Part shown: one piece after another, positions 17,088 through 25,591 of the stretch
Position numbering within the stretch: the first letter of the stretch is position 1
How the letters are laid out: each line of letters starts with the position of its first letter
Origin: Acidisarcina polymorpha
Lineage (GTDB): Bacteria; Acidobacteriota; Terriglobia; Terriglobales; Acidobacteriaceae
Reading direction: 5' to 3'
Length of the DNA: 64,000 bases
Assembly: GCF_003330725.1 (NCBI RefSeq)
Contig: NZ_CP030840.1
Span: forward strand, 124,001 to 188,000
Position numbers and translations under genes: made by a program
Notes under the pieces: model-generated
Told to the model about the DNA's origin: nothing
The model's input: the letters and a program-made list of their open reading frames with translations, nothing else
Databases searched by the model: none

Positions 17088-18535
17088 CAGCTCACACCAG
17101 CCGCTAACACCCGCAACACGGCATCAGCGGAGGCGTCGAGCACTGGCATCTCCGAACGCAGCGGCGCGATCTTGGACTCATAGCCACGCGCTTCCCCCTC
17201 ACTCAGCAGATTGCCCCGGTGAAACTCAATGGTGTATTCAGAGTCTTTCAGAGTGTGGCCAGTGAGCAGCAGCACGACGTTCTCGGATGGTTTCACACGT
17301 CCATCTTTGACCAGCTTTTTAAGCCCTGCGAGAGTGACCGCGGAAGCGGGTTCGCAACCCACTCCTTCCCGGCCAATCTCCGCTTTGGCGATGGCAATCT
17401 CTGCTTCAGAAACTTGCTCGCAAAAGCCTCCGGTTTGCTCCAAGATACGAACCGCCTTGCGCCACGATGCGGGGCTGCCGATCCGGATGGCGGAGGCCCG
17501 TGTATCCGCATGGACCGGGGTCAGTTCTCTTCCCGCGGATGTCTGCATACTCGTGTAGAGCGGGTTCGCTCCTGCCGCCTGAACAACAGAGATGCTGGGA
17601 ACGGTACGAGTCAGGCCGAGATGTTTCATCTCCTGGAAGCCCTTGCCCAATGCTGAACAGTTGGCCAGATTGCCTCCCGGCACGATGACGTGATCGGGAA
17701 CGTTCCATTCCATCTCCTCCGCCATCTCAAGGGCAGGGGTCTTCTGCCCCTCAAGCCGGTAAGGATTGACCGAGTTCAGCAGGTAGATCGGATAGTGCTC
17801 AACCACTTCAGCAAGTACGCGTACGCAGCCGTCGAAGTCGGTCCGCAACTGGCACGTGAGCGCGCCATAATCCATGGCTTGTGAGAGCTTTCCCCAAGCA
17901 ATCTTGCCCTCGGGGATGAGGACCAGACAGCGTAGGCCGGCGCGAGCGGCGTATGCGGCCATGGCGGCCGAGGTATTTCCGGTCGAGGCGCAGGCGACCC
18001 ACTCGAATCCCCGCTCCCGAGCGACCGAAAGCGCCGCCGTCATCCCCGTGTCTTTGAACGAGCCGGTGGGGTTCATGCCTTGGTGCTTGGCCAGCAAGCG
18101 CTCCATGCCGGCAGCTTGAGCACAGCGCGGCATCCCCAGCAAGGGTGTATTTCCCTCACGCAAGGTGACCGCGTCGTTTGGATTTTCCAGGATGGGCAGC
18201 AGTTCGCGGAACCGCCAGACTCCACTCTGGTCGATGGGGAGCGCGGAATGGCGACGTTCCTTCCAGAGCCATCGCAAGGCGCTGGCATTCGGCATCCAGG
18301 TTCGAGGCTGAGTCGGCAGAGATGGAGCGCCCAGGCCGTTCGGCAGCTCATAATGGCTGCCGTTCGCATGAACCAGAGCCGGAGCATGGACCGCTACCGA
18401 CGTCGAACTCCAAGCCGGATATTCCACTTCAAACAGCTCGCCGCAGTCGGCGCAGCGAAAATTACTTCTGGCTTCCCGCTGCGTGACTCTCTGCGAGCAG
18501 CCGGTACAGCGCAGTTGATGGACAGTATCGATCAT
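17087..18535 (-). CDS. thrC: Threonine synthase with N-terminal zinc ribbon
   Basis: A 482-residue fold-type II PLP enzyme that converts O-phosphohomoserine to threonine. The PLP lysine is in MNPTGSFKDTGM; ASTGNTSAAMAAYAARAG and VIVPGGNLANCSALGKG are the phosphate-loop motifs. Residues 10-31 form a C-x2-C...C-x2-C zinc ribbon (CTGC, CADC), seen in many bacterial threonine synthases of this type. The start at 18535 gives MIDTVHQLRCTGC; an upstream ATG is less likely. It overlaps thrB by one base. Confidence 0.95.
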   Translation of the reverse strand: MIDTVHQLRCTGCSQRVTQREARSNFRCADCGELFEVEYPAWSSTSVAVHAPALVHANGSHYELPNGLGAPSLPTQPRTWMPNASALRWLWKERRHSALPIDQSGVWRFRELLPILENPNDAVTLREGNTPLLGMPRCAQAAGMERLLAKHQGMNPTGSFKDTGMTAALSVARERGFEWVACASTGNTSAAMAAYAARAGLRCLVLIPEGKIAWGKLSQAMDYGALTCQLRTDFDGCVRVLAEVVEHYPIYLLNSVNPYRLEGQKTPALEMAEEMEWNVPDHVIVPGGNLANCSALGKGFQEMKHLGLTRTVPSISVVQAAGANPLYTSMQTSAGRELTPVHADTRASAIRIGSPASWRKAVRILEQTGGFCEQVSEAEIAIAKAEIGREGVGCEPASAVTLAGLKKLVKDGRVKPSENVVLLLTGHTLKDSEYTIEFHRGNLLSEGEARGYESKIAPLRSEMPVLDASADAVLRVLAAGVS

Positions 18536-18734
18536 GATCTTCTCTAGCCTAGCAGCAGGAGGCTTATCTAACGTCAATTCGCCCCCGCAGCGGCTCGACT
18601 TGAGTCCCATGCGGCCGTCCCCAAACGAACGAGGAGAGCCATTCTTCAGCGTGAGACGGAACTTTCTTCAAGCGTCAACGTAAGCCACAAAGAGCGCCGG
18701 ATAAAACCTGAGCGACTTATCAGGAGGAACGCGG

Positions 18735-21164
18735 ATGCAGGCTACTGTGCAGAACATCAGATTTGCGGTGCGTCAGTTTGGGCGCAATCCCGGATTTACG
18801 GTGACGGTGATTGTGACCCTGGCGCTATCCATAGGCGCGAACACCGCTATCTTCTCGCTCGTGAACGCGCTCATGCTGAAGAGTCTCCCCTATGCGCATC
18901 CGGAAAGAATGGGCACGATCTACACCCGCGTCACCGGTTCTCGTCCCTCGGATGAACGGCATCACGTGAATGGCGAACAATGGGAACTGCTGCGGGATAA
19001 TGTCCCTGCCTTGATCTCTGCCGTTTCCGGGATACGCGCCTCGGGCGTCAACCTTCAGGCTGGCTCCCCGGTCCAGTATCTCCACGCTGGACGCGTCTCC
19101 GCGCACTACTTCGACGTGCTGGGCCTGCGACCCGCTATCGGACGGAACTTCTCAGAGGACGAAGATCGGCCCCACGGTCCCCGCTCCGCCATTCTGAGTT
19201 ATGGCCTGTGGCGAAATACGTTCGGCGCGAAGCCCCGGGTTTTGGGTCAAGCGATTTCGCTAAAGGGGGAGCCGTACACGGTGATAGGCGTCCTGCCCGA
19301 GGGGGCAACGACACCCTTGAACGCCGACCTCTACACCGCGCTTCAGCCCGCCCGAACCGGCGAAGGCGGCGGGACAAACTTCGAGGCAATCACTCGCCTT
19401 CGCGACGGCGCTACCTGGCAGGAGGCCGACGCAGAACTCAATCGCGCCTGGTCTCTCCGGACCGAACGTTATGAGTTGAGCGAGAATCCTGGCGCCAAGG
19501 TGACTTACTATTCCGTGCCACTCCAGAAGGGGCAGGCGGCTACGCTCCGGCCGCAAGCCTTGGCGCTTATGCTGGCGGCGGGATTCATCCTGCTCATCGC
19601 CTGCGCCAACCTTGCCGGGCTAAATTTAGTGCGGCTCCTGAGGCGTACACCGGAGATAGCGACCCGGCTGGCCCTGGGAGCGTCCCGGTGGCAGATTCAA
19701 AAGCAGCTCTGGGTCGAGAGTCTTCTCTTGGCCGTGGCCGGCGCATTTGCTGGCGTCGCCGTGGGTTTTGTTGCACTCCGCGGGCTGCTCCTACTCCTGC
19801 CGGAACACTTTCTTCCGGTGGCCAGCGTTCCTCTGGACGGCAGAGTACTGTCGTTCACCCTCTTGCTTTCCCTGCTAACCAGCGCTTTCTTCGGCGCTCT
19901 TCCCGGCTTCGCAACCCGTAAACTTGACTTGCGTTCGGCCCTTGCTACGCGGACGGCAACTGGCGGCGACCGGTTAGGTCTGCGGCAGGCACTCGTAGCT
20001 GGAGAGATGGCCCTCACTGTAGTGCTCCTGGCCGCATCGGGATTGCTCATCAGGACCCTCGTTCATCTCGAGACCCTGCCTCCAGGTTTTACTCCCGATG
20101 GCGTGATGACTGCTAAAGCCTCGCTGGATGACATCCGCTTTCACAACCCAGCCGCATTTCAAAAACTGCTCAACGAAAGCACCGCCGCTATGCGCCGAAT
20201 TCCAGGCGTTCAAGTTGCCGCTGTCGGGTTGAGCGTGCCGTATGAGCGATCGTTAAACAGCAGCGTGATCCTTAGCGACGGCAAAGAGGCTGGACAACAA
20301 GTGATGACGGGTGAAGCCTACGTAACACCGGATTATTTTGCAGCTCTCCAAATCCCGATAATCCACGGTCGCTCTTTTACCGATGCTGATGGACCTGACT
20401 CCCAACCAGTGGCGATCGTGAATCAGACATTTGCACGGAAATTCTTCAACGGTGCAGAAGCAGTCGGCCGCTACGTCGACAAGAACACCAGGATTGTAGG
20501 GGTAGTTGCGGACGTTGCCATCGCGCCTGGTTTGGACCCGACGGCGCCACTTTCCGGCGAGGAAGGCATGTACATTCCAGCGACCCAGATGGACGCTAAA
20601 GTGTTGGCATTGGTCCACGTCTGGTTTCAGCCCAGCTGGATCGTCCGTACATCGAGGCCGATCGAAGGGCTGACAGCACAGATGCAGCGGGCCGTGGCGA
20701 GCGTAGATCCAAATCTGCCGTTCTCCGGCTTCTACAGCATGAACGACCTGTTGGCCAAAACCTTGGCGACGCAGCGCGTCGAGGTGAGCCTGCTTAGCGC
20801 CATGGCCGCGCTCGGGCTGCTCTTGAGTGCGATCGGGATCTTCGCGTTAGCAGCCAATATAGTCGCCCAGAAAACCCGTGAAATCGGCATCCGGATCGCT
20901 CTAGGCTCCAGCATTCAACGGGCGATGGCCCACGTAGGCGGTCCAGGAGCACGGGCGGCGGGACTGGGCATCTTTCTGGGCCTGCTCTTGAGCGCGGGTG
21001 CATTAAGGGCTATGCGCGGGGTGCTCTATGGGGTAGGAGTTTACGACCTGCGCACCATTCTCACCGTGGTCCTGATGTTGGCGGCGGTAGCCGTGATCGC
21101 AACTACAGTGCCAACACTCCGAATTGCGACCATCGATCCCGCAAAGACGTTGCGCGAGGAATAG
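18735..21164 (+). CDS. ADOP-type duplicated FtsX/MacB permease
   Basis: An 809-residue membrane protein with two FtsX/MacB-like halves. The N-terminus (FAVRQFGRNPGFTVTVIVTL, then ALSIGANTAIFSLVNALML) is the hallmark of the acidobacterial duplicated orphan permease family. A periplasmic domain (residues 50-260) follows, then three helices (LAAGFILLIACANLAGLNLV...), a second periplasmic domain (GRSFTDADGPDSQPVAIVNQ, then TFARKFF), and C-terminal helices ending ATIDPAKTLREE. MacB-like permeases normally need an ATPase partner; none is next to it. Such genes occur in many paralogous copies in Acidobacteriota. Role: probably efflux or envelope mechanotransmission, substrate unknown. CAGGAGG precedes the ATG. 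Confidence 0.9.
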   Translation: MQATVQNIRFAVRQFGRNPGFTVTVIVTLALSIGANTAIFSLVNALMLKSLPYAHPERMGTIYTRVTGSRPSDERHHVNGEQWELLRDNVPALISAVSGIRASGVNLQAGSPVQYLHAGRVSAHYFDVLGLRPAIGRNFSEDEDRPHGPRSAILSYGLWRNTFGAKPRVLGQAISLKGEPYTVIGVLPEGATTPLNADLYTALQPARTGEGGGTNFEAITRLRDGATWQEADAELNRAWSLRTERYELSENPGAKVTYYSVPLQKGQAATLRPQALALMLAAGFILLIACANLAGLNLVRLLRRTPEIATRLALGASRWQIQKQLWVESLLLAVAGAFAGVAVGFVALRGLLLLLPEHFLPVASVPLDGRVLSFTLLLSLLTSAFFGALPGFATRKLDLRSALATRTATGGDRLGLRQALVAGEMALTVVLLAASGLLIRTLVHLETLPPGFTPDGVMTAKASLDDIRFHNPAAFQKLLNESTAAMRRIPGVQVAAVGLSVPYERSLNSSVILSDGKEAGQQVMTGEAYVTPDYFAALQIPIIHGRSFTDADGPDSQPVAIVNQTFARKFFNGAEAVGRYVDKNTRIVGVVADVAIAPGLDPTAPLSGEEGMYIPATQMDAKVLALVHVWFQPSWIVRTSRPIEGLTAQMQRAVASVDPNLPFSGFYSMNDLLAKTLATQRVEVSLLSAMAALGLLLSAIGIFALAANIVAQKTREIGIRIALGSSIQRAMAHVGGPGARAAGLGIFLGLLLSAGALRAMRGVLYGVGVYDLRTILTVVLMLAAVAVIATTVPTLRIATIDPAKTLREE

Positions 21165-21189
21165 TCGGGGGTTCATGCACGAGGGGATC

Positions 21190-22230
21190 TTACTCGAGAA
21201 AGACCGGCTCCCGCTCTAGCCGAACCCCGAACCTGGCTTCAACTTTGGCAACAATCTCATTGCTGAAACCCAGCACTTCAGCAGCGGTCGCCCCACCCCG
21301 GTTGATCAATGCCAGGGTATGGCGGCTTGAGATGCCAACGCGTCCGCTTCCGTATCCTTTGGTGAAGCCAGTCTGCTCCAGCAGCCACGCTGCCGCCAGC
21401 TTCACTTTGCCGTCCCCAGCCGGATAGCTGGGTATGGCGGTGTTGGCGGGGACCGCCGCACGGATGCGTTCAAGCTCAGATTGCTCGATGATCGGATTCT
21501 TGAAGAAGCTTCCGGCACTTGCGGTGTCGGGATCTCCCTCCACCAGCAACATGCCTTTCTCCCGTCGAATCGCCCTTACCGTCGAGGCAACCTTGGCGAC
21601 GGACGGGGGCTCGCCTGCATCGGGAAATCGCCGTTTTAGGTCTGCATAAGTCAAGGTCGGCGGAGCGCCTGGCGTCACTTCATATTCGACCTGAGTCACG
21701 ATGTATTTGCCTCTGGCCGACGTGTTGAAGATGCTTTGACGATAGCCGAAACCACACTCAGCGTTGGTAAATTCAACCAGCCCCAGCGTGTCCAGATCCA
21801 AGGCGCGCACCATGCGAATGGTCTGCGAGACCTCTTGCCCGTAAGCCCCCACATTCTGCACCGGCGTTCCGCCAATGGTTCCTGGTATGCCCGCCAGACA
21901 CTCGATTCCCGCGCAATCCAGCGCAATGGTTTGATCGACGAATCCGTCCCAATCCTCCCCGGCGCCGGCCCGCACGATGAGCTTGTCGTCTTCAAAGGAC
22001 TCTTTTATCCCTTTGAGAGCGATCCTCAAGACCAGCCCGGGAAAGCCTTCATCAGAAACCAGCAGGTTGCTGCCCCCACCCAGCACAAAGAGCCGGAGGG
22101 CGCGAAGGCGGGCAAATTCTACCGCCTCCATTACCTCGACTTCGCTTGCCGCTTCAGCAAACCAGGCCGCCTGGCCGCCGATCTGTAGGGTGGTAAAAGG
22201 CGCCAACGGGACGTTCTGCAGGAATTCCAT
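21190..22230 (-). CDS. murB: UDP-N-acetylenolpyruvoylglucosamine reductase
   Basis: A 346-residue FAD-dependent enzyme that makes UDP-MurNAc for peptidoglycan. The FAD site is at residues 45-65 (FVLGGGSNLLVSDEGFPGLV); IPGTIGGTPVQNVGAYGQEV and CGFGYRQSIF are MurB signatures; the catalytic Ser is in SAGSFFKNP; the C-terminal Glu is in EPVFLE. Insertions place it with the E. coli type I enzymes. No strong ribosome site precedes the ATG. It converges with the ADOP gene with a 25-base gap. Confidence 0.96.
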   Translation of the reverse strand: MEFLQNVPLAPFTTLQIGGQAAWFAEAASEVEVMEAVEFARLRALRLFVLGGGSNLLVSDEGFPGLVLRIALKGIKESFEDDKLIVRAGAGEDWDGFVDQTIALDCAGIECLAGIPGTIGGTPVQNVGAYGQEVSQTIRMVRALDLDTLGLVEFTNAECGFGYRQSIFNTSARGKYIVTQVEYEVTPGAPPTLTYADLKRRFPDAGEPPSVAKVASTVRAIRREKGMLLVEGDPDTASAGSFFKNPIIEQSELERIRAAVPANTAIPSYPAGDGKVKLAAAWLLEQTGFTKGYGSGRVGISSRHTLALINRGGATAAEVLGFSNEIVAKVEARFGVRLEREPVFLE

Positions 22231-22356
22231 CAGATCGAGGGTATCAGCCGGGGAACTCTCTTCAGCGCAACCCGGCCGACAATGAGTGCCATCGAAATCA
22301 CGCAGGCCTTACAATGAGGTATAAGGCAGTTGCCGAAAGATCCGGAGGAAACAACA

Positions 22357-22782
22357 ATGTATCCCGAAATGATGGTAATACCGATGCGCGAAGAGCTGAC
22401 TCGGGTTGGAATCAAGGAGACCAGGACCGCGGCGGAAGTGGACGCCGCCTTGTCCGCTCCCGGTACGACCCTCTTAGTGGTGAACTCAATCTGCGGTTGC
22501 GCGGCCGGAAAGATGCGTCCCGGCGTCCGCCTGGCGCTGCAGAACACCACCGTCCCCGACCAGGCAATTACTGTATTTGCCGGGCAAGACCGGGAAGCAA
22601 CCGAGCGCGCCCGCTCGTATTTCGTCGGCCATCCGCCTACCTCGCCGGCGGTAGCCATTATGCGCGACGGCAAGCTGGTTTACCTGATGCAGCGCTCAGC
22701 CATCGAAACCAATACCGCCCAGGCGATCGCTGGTGAAGTGGCTCGGGCATTCGATGAGTTCTGCGCAAAAACAACTGCTTAG
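22357..22782 (+). CDS. Bacilliredoxin (BrxA/BrxB, formerly DUF1094)
   Basis: A 141-residue protein with a CGC motif at 46-48 (VVNSICGCAAGKMRPG), the active site of the BrxA/BrxB family that removes bacillithiol or other small thiols from proteins. It also has TVFAGQDREATERARSYF and PTSPAVAIMRDGKLVYLM, family signatures. The start at 22357 has CCGGAGG upstream and gives the conserved MYPEMMVIPMREELTRVG. It stands 98 bases before a glutaredoxin gene on the same strand. Whether this organism makes bacillithiol is not shown here; ergothioneine genes are present at the right edge. Confidence 0.92.
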   Translation: MYPEMMVIPMREELTRVGIKETRTAAEVDAALSAPGTTLLVVNSICGCAAGKMRPGVRLALQNTTVPDQAITVFAGQDREATERARSYFVGHPPTSPAVAIMRDGKLVYLMQRSAIETNTAQAIAGEVARAFDEFCAKTTA

Positions 22783-22880
22783 AACATCGATCCCAAGAAC
22801 TTAAAGCCCAAGACGGCGGGAATGTCCATCTCTACGAGGGGCCTGGACATCCCCGCTCGGCCCGCCGGAATCTCTCTGCT

Positions 22881-23132
22881 ATGCAGTTGACCCTCTACTC
22901 CGCATCATGGTGCCGCGATTGCCGGGAAGCCAAGCGCTTCCTCGACCTGCATCGCGTTGTCTACACCGAGATTGATATCGAATCAACGCCTGGTGCCGCC
23001 GAAGAGGTGCTCCGGAACGTTGGCAAACGGGCCATACCGCAGTTCGTCATCGATGGCGAATGGGTACAGCCGTACCGTCCCGGACGAGGCTTCCTCCATG
23101 ACGAGATGCTGGAGCGCCTCGGCCTCGGATAG
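22881..23132 (+). CDS. Glutaredoxin-like protein
   Basis: An 83-residue single-domain glutaredoxin. It begins with MQLTLYSASWCRDCREAKRF (active-site CxxC at 11 and 14), has the cis-proline in KRAIPQFVIDGEW, and ends with GFLHDEMLERLGL. Small glutaredoxin-like proteins reduce disulfides or mixed thiols. It lacks a recognisable ribosome site, and may be co-transcribed with the bacilliredoxin gene upstream. Confidence 0.88.
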   Translation: MQLTLYSASWCRDCREAKRFLDLHRVVYTEIDIESTPGAAEEVLRNVGKRAIPQFVIDGEWVQPYRPGRGFLHDEMLERLGLG

Positions 23133-23201
23133 GCTTCTGGCGCTCGCTTCTGGCGCTTTTCGAAGAACGCTGTGGAGCTTTGTCTGAGGGGCGCTTGCCC
23201 T

Positions 23202-23249
23202 AGGAGTCGCCTAGTCCAGGAGTCGCCTAGTCTAGGAGTCGCTTGGTTC
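23202..23249. repeat. Three tandem 16-base repeats
   Basis: Units AGGAGTCGCCTAGTCC (23202-23217), AGGAGTCGCCTAGTCT (23218-23233) and AGGAGTCGCTTGGTTC (23234-23249) are consecutive. The third unit is the last coding part of the DUF2007 gene; the array thus grew from the 3' end of that gene. Confidence 0.9.
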
Positions 23250-23555
23250 GAGGTCTCGCCCCGTATACGAACTCACCACGCCGGGCTCTCCGGTATCCTC
23301 TAGAATTGCGCGAGCATCCTGCTCGTCCTCGGGCTTGACCTGCAAATGCAATGGCCCAAGTCCCGGCGCCAGAATTGCCGCATTTTCTCCTGACAAAAAA
23401 GTGTCAATGCCCGCGGACTCCAGGCGCAGCTTCGCCATCTCCGCTTCGATCGGCTCGGGAAACTCGCCGAGTGTAACCAGCTCGGGCAATTCATGGGTTT
23501 GTGCTTCCCGCGATTGGGTTTCGGGGATCTGTGGTTCAGCAAATTGATCGGTCAT
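23232..23555 (-). CDS. DUF2007 domain protein
   Basis: A 107-residue cytoplasmic protein. Residues 25-95 (LVTLGEFPEPIEAEMAKLRL, then ESAGIDTFLSGENA; LHLQVKPEDEQDARAILED) match DUF2007, a small alpha/beta domain called 'putative signal transducing protein' that is related in fold to PII-like or ACT-like domains. The N-terminal 24 residues are Glu/Gln/Pro-rich. The stop codon lies in a tandem repeat. No function is known. Confidence 0.75.
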   Translation of the reverse strand: MTDQFAEPQIPETQSREAQTHELPELVTLGEFPEPIEAEMAKLRLESAGIDTFLSGENAAILAPGLGPLHLQVKPEDEQDARAILEDTGEPGVVSSYTGRDLEPSDS

Positions 23556-23664
23556 CGGTGCTTAGCTTCCCTCTTATGACGCAAGGTCGATTCTACGCCT
23601 CATGCCTGAACTCGTTAAGATGCAGCGAAAGCTACAATGAGGATTCAACGATGGGAGAAGTGAA

Positions 23665-24969
23665 TTGATCGCAAGATACACGCGCCCGAAGATGGGCGCC
23701 GTCTGGAGTGACGAAAATAAATATCGGATGTGGCTTGCCGTGGAATGCGCCGCGAGCGACACGCTCGCCGAAGACGGCATCGTGCCAGTTGAGGCAGCCA
23801 AGGCCATTCGAGAACGCGGCGCGATCGACGTGCAGCGCATCCAGGAGATCGAAGCAGAAGTAAAGCATGACGTCATCGCCTTCACCACCGCCGTGGCCGA
23901 GAAAGTAGGACCGGAAGCCCGGTGGCTGCATTATGGCTTAACCTCGAACGACGTGGTCGATACAGCCCAAGCGCTGCAGGTCAAAGCCGCTTCAGAAATC
24001 CTCACTGGAGGGCTCAGCAGGCTGGCGGAAATCCTCGAAAAGCGCGCGCTCGAGTTCAAACACACCCCGACCATCGGCCGTACCCACGGCATTCACGCCG
24101 AACCCACCACCTTTGGCCTCAAGCTGCTCAACTGGTATGCCGAGACCCGACGGAATATCGTTCGCTTCGAAGCTGCGGCAGAAGGCATGCGAGTTGGCAA
24201 GCTTTCTGGGGCGGTCGGGACCTTCGGACATTTACAGCCCGCGCACGAAGAACGTATCTGCGCCAAGCTGGGCCTTGAAGCAGCGCCAGTGGCGACTCAG
24301 GTGATCCAGCGCGATCGCCACGCCCACTACATCTCGACGCTCGCGATCATTGTCTCGACCCTGGATAAGATCGCGACAGAGATCCGTCATCTGCAGCGTA
24401 CCGAAGTTCGCGAAGCGGAAGAGTTTTTCTCGGAAAAGCAGAAAGGCTCGTCGGCCATGCCGCATAAGCGGAACCCTATCACCAGCGAGCAAATCAGCGG
24501 CCTCGCTAGAGTAGTCCGTGCGAATGCACAGGCGGCCTATGAGGATATTCCGCTGTGGCACGAGCGTGATATCTCTCATTCCTCGGTGGAACGCGTCATC
24601 TTCCCGGATTCAACCATCCTGACGGATTATCTGCTGGAGAAGACCGCCAACCTCATCGAGAATCTCCTGGTCTATCCGGCACGCATGCAAAAGAATCTCG
24701 AAAGTACCGGAGGCTTGATTTTCAGCGGCCAATTGCTGCTCGATCTGGCCGAATCAGGCATGGCCCGAGAGGAGGCCTACAGGCTGGTTCAGGCACACGC
24801 CATGCGCGCCTGGCGAGAAGAACTCAACTTCCGCGACCTTATCGCCCATGATGCGGCGATTACCTCTCGGCTGTCGCCAGAGAAACTCGCGGAAAGCTTC
24901 GACCTCGATCGCCAATTAAAAAATGTGGACGCCATCTTCGACCGTGTTCTGGGCAAAAGCCAATCGTGA
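23665..24969 (+). CDS. purB: Adenylosuccinate lyase
   Basis: A 434-residue enzyme of the fumarase/aspartase superfamily, used twice in purine synthesis. The signature GSSAMPHKRNP is at about 268, with GRTHGIHAEPTTFGLK and HYGLTSNDVVDTAQAL earlier. A TTG at 23665 with GGGAGAAG upstream is the only sensible start and gives MIARYTRPKMGAVW, the standard PurB N-terminus. It overlaps ubiX by 4 bases. Confidence 0.97.
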   Translation: MIARYTRPKMGAVWSDENKYRMWLAVECAASDTLAEDGIVPVEAAKAIRERGAIDVQRIQEIEAEVKHDVIAFTTAVAEKVGPEARWLHYGLTSNDVVDTAQALQVKAASEILTGGLSRLAEILEKRALEFKHTPTIGRTHGIHAEPTTFGLKLLNWYAETRRNIVRFEAAAEGMRVGKLSGAVGTFGHLQPAHEERICAKLGLEAAPVATQVIQRDRHAHYISTLAIIVSTLDKIATEIRHLQRTEVREAEEFFSEKQKGSSAMPHKRNPITSEQISGLARVVRANAQAAYEDIPLWHERDISHSSVERVIFPDSTILTDYLLEKTANLIENLLVYPARMQKNLESTGGLIFSGQLLLDLAESGMAREEAYRLVQAHAMRAWREELNFRDLIAHDAAITSRLSPEKLAESFDLDRQLKNVDAIFDRVLGKSQS

Positions 24970-25574
24970 CCGAAGACATGAAATGGAACCTCACGGTCGC
25001 GATGACCGGCGCCAGCGGCGCTGTCTTCGGTCGCGAACTGCTGCTGGCGCTCGATGCCGACGTGCGCGTGGCCCAGATCAACTTCATTCCCTCAGAGAGC
25101 TCACTCCGCGTGCTCGCAGAAGAGCTTCAACTGAGCGGTCGCAATCAACTGGTGGAGAAACTGCTTTCCAAACCGTCCTCCAAGATCGTCCAGCTAAGCG
25201 AAAGTGATATCGGAGCCGGGATTGCCAGCGGGAGCTATCCATCTCAGGGAATGATTGTGTTGCCCTGCAGCATGGGAACGCTCGGTGGAATCGCCAACGG
25301 TCTGGCTCGCAATCTCATTGAACGCGCCGCCGATGTCTGCTTGAAAGAGTGTCGTCCGCTGCTGCTTTGTGTTCGAGAGACGCCCTTCAACAAAATACAT
25401 CTCCGGAATATGAGCTACGCCGCCGACGCCGGAGCGGTAATCTTTCCGGTGATGCCGTCCTTCTATAACCTTCCAGCCAGTGCGACTGAAATGGCCGCGC
25501 AGTTCGTCTTCCGGGTCCTCGCCCACATCGGGCTGCCTCAACCCGGCGCGTACGTATGGAAAGGCGAGGAATAG
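24966..25574 (+). CDS. ubiX: Flavin prenyltransferase UbiX
   Basis: A 202-residue flavoprotein: LTVAMTGASGAVFGRELLLA at the N-terminus, IVLPCSMGTLGGIANGLA, and RPLLLCVRETPFNKIHLRNM with FPVMPSFYN are UbiX/Pad signatures. It attaches a dimethylallyl group to FMN to make the prenylated cofactor used by UbiD-type decarboxylases. The GTG start overlaps the purB stop (GTGA). UbiD is not in the window. The pairing with purB seems to be operonic convenience. Confidence 0.94.
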   Translation: MTEDMKWNLTVAMTGASGAVFGRELLLALDADVRVAQINFIPSESSLRVLAEELQLSGRNQLVEKLLSKPSSKIVQLSESDIGAGIASGSYPSQGMIVLPCSMGTLGGIANGLARNLIERAADVCLKECRPLLLCVRETPFNKIHLRNMSYAADAGAVIFPVMPSFYNLPASATEMAAQFVFRVLAHIGLPQPGAYVWKGEE

Positions 25575-25591
25575 AGGCTGGCGGCAGCGCC

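Noticed and set aside
23202-23249. Short CRISPR-like array
   Set aside because: Units are directly abutting with no spacers and there are only three.
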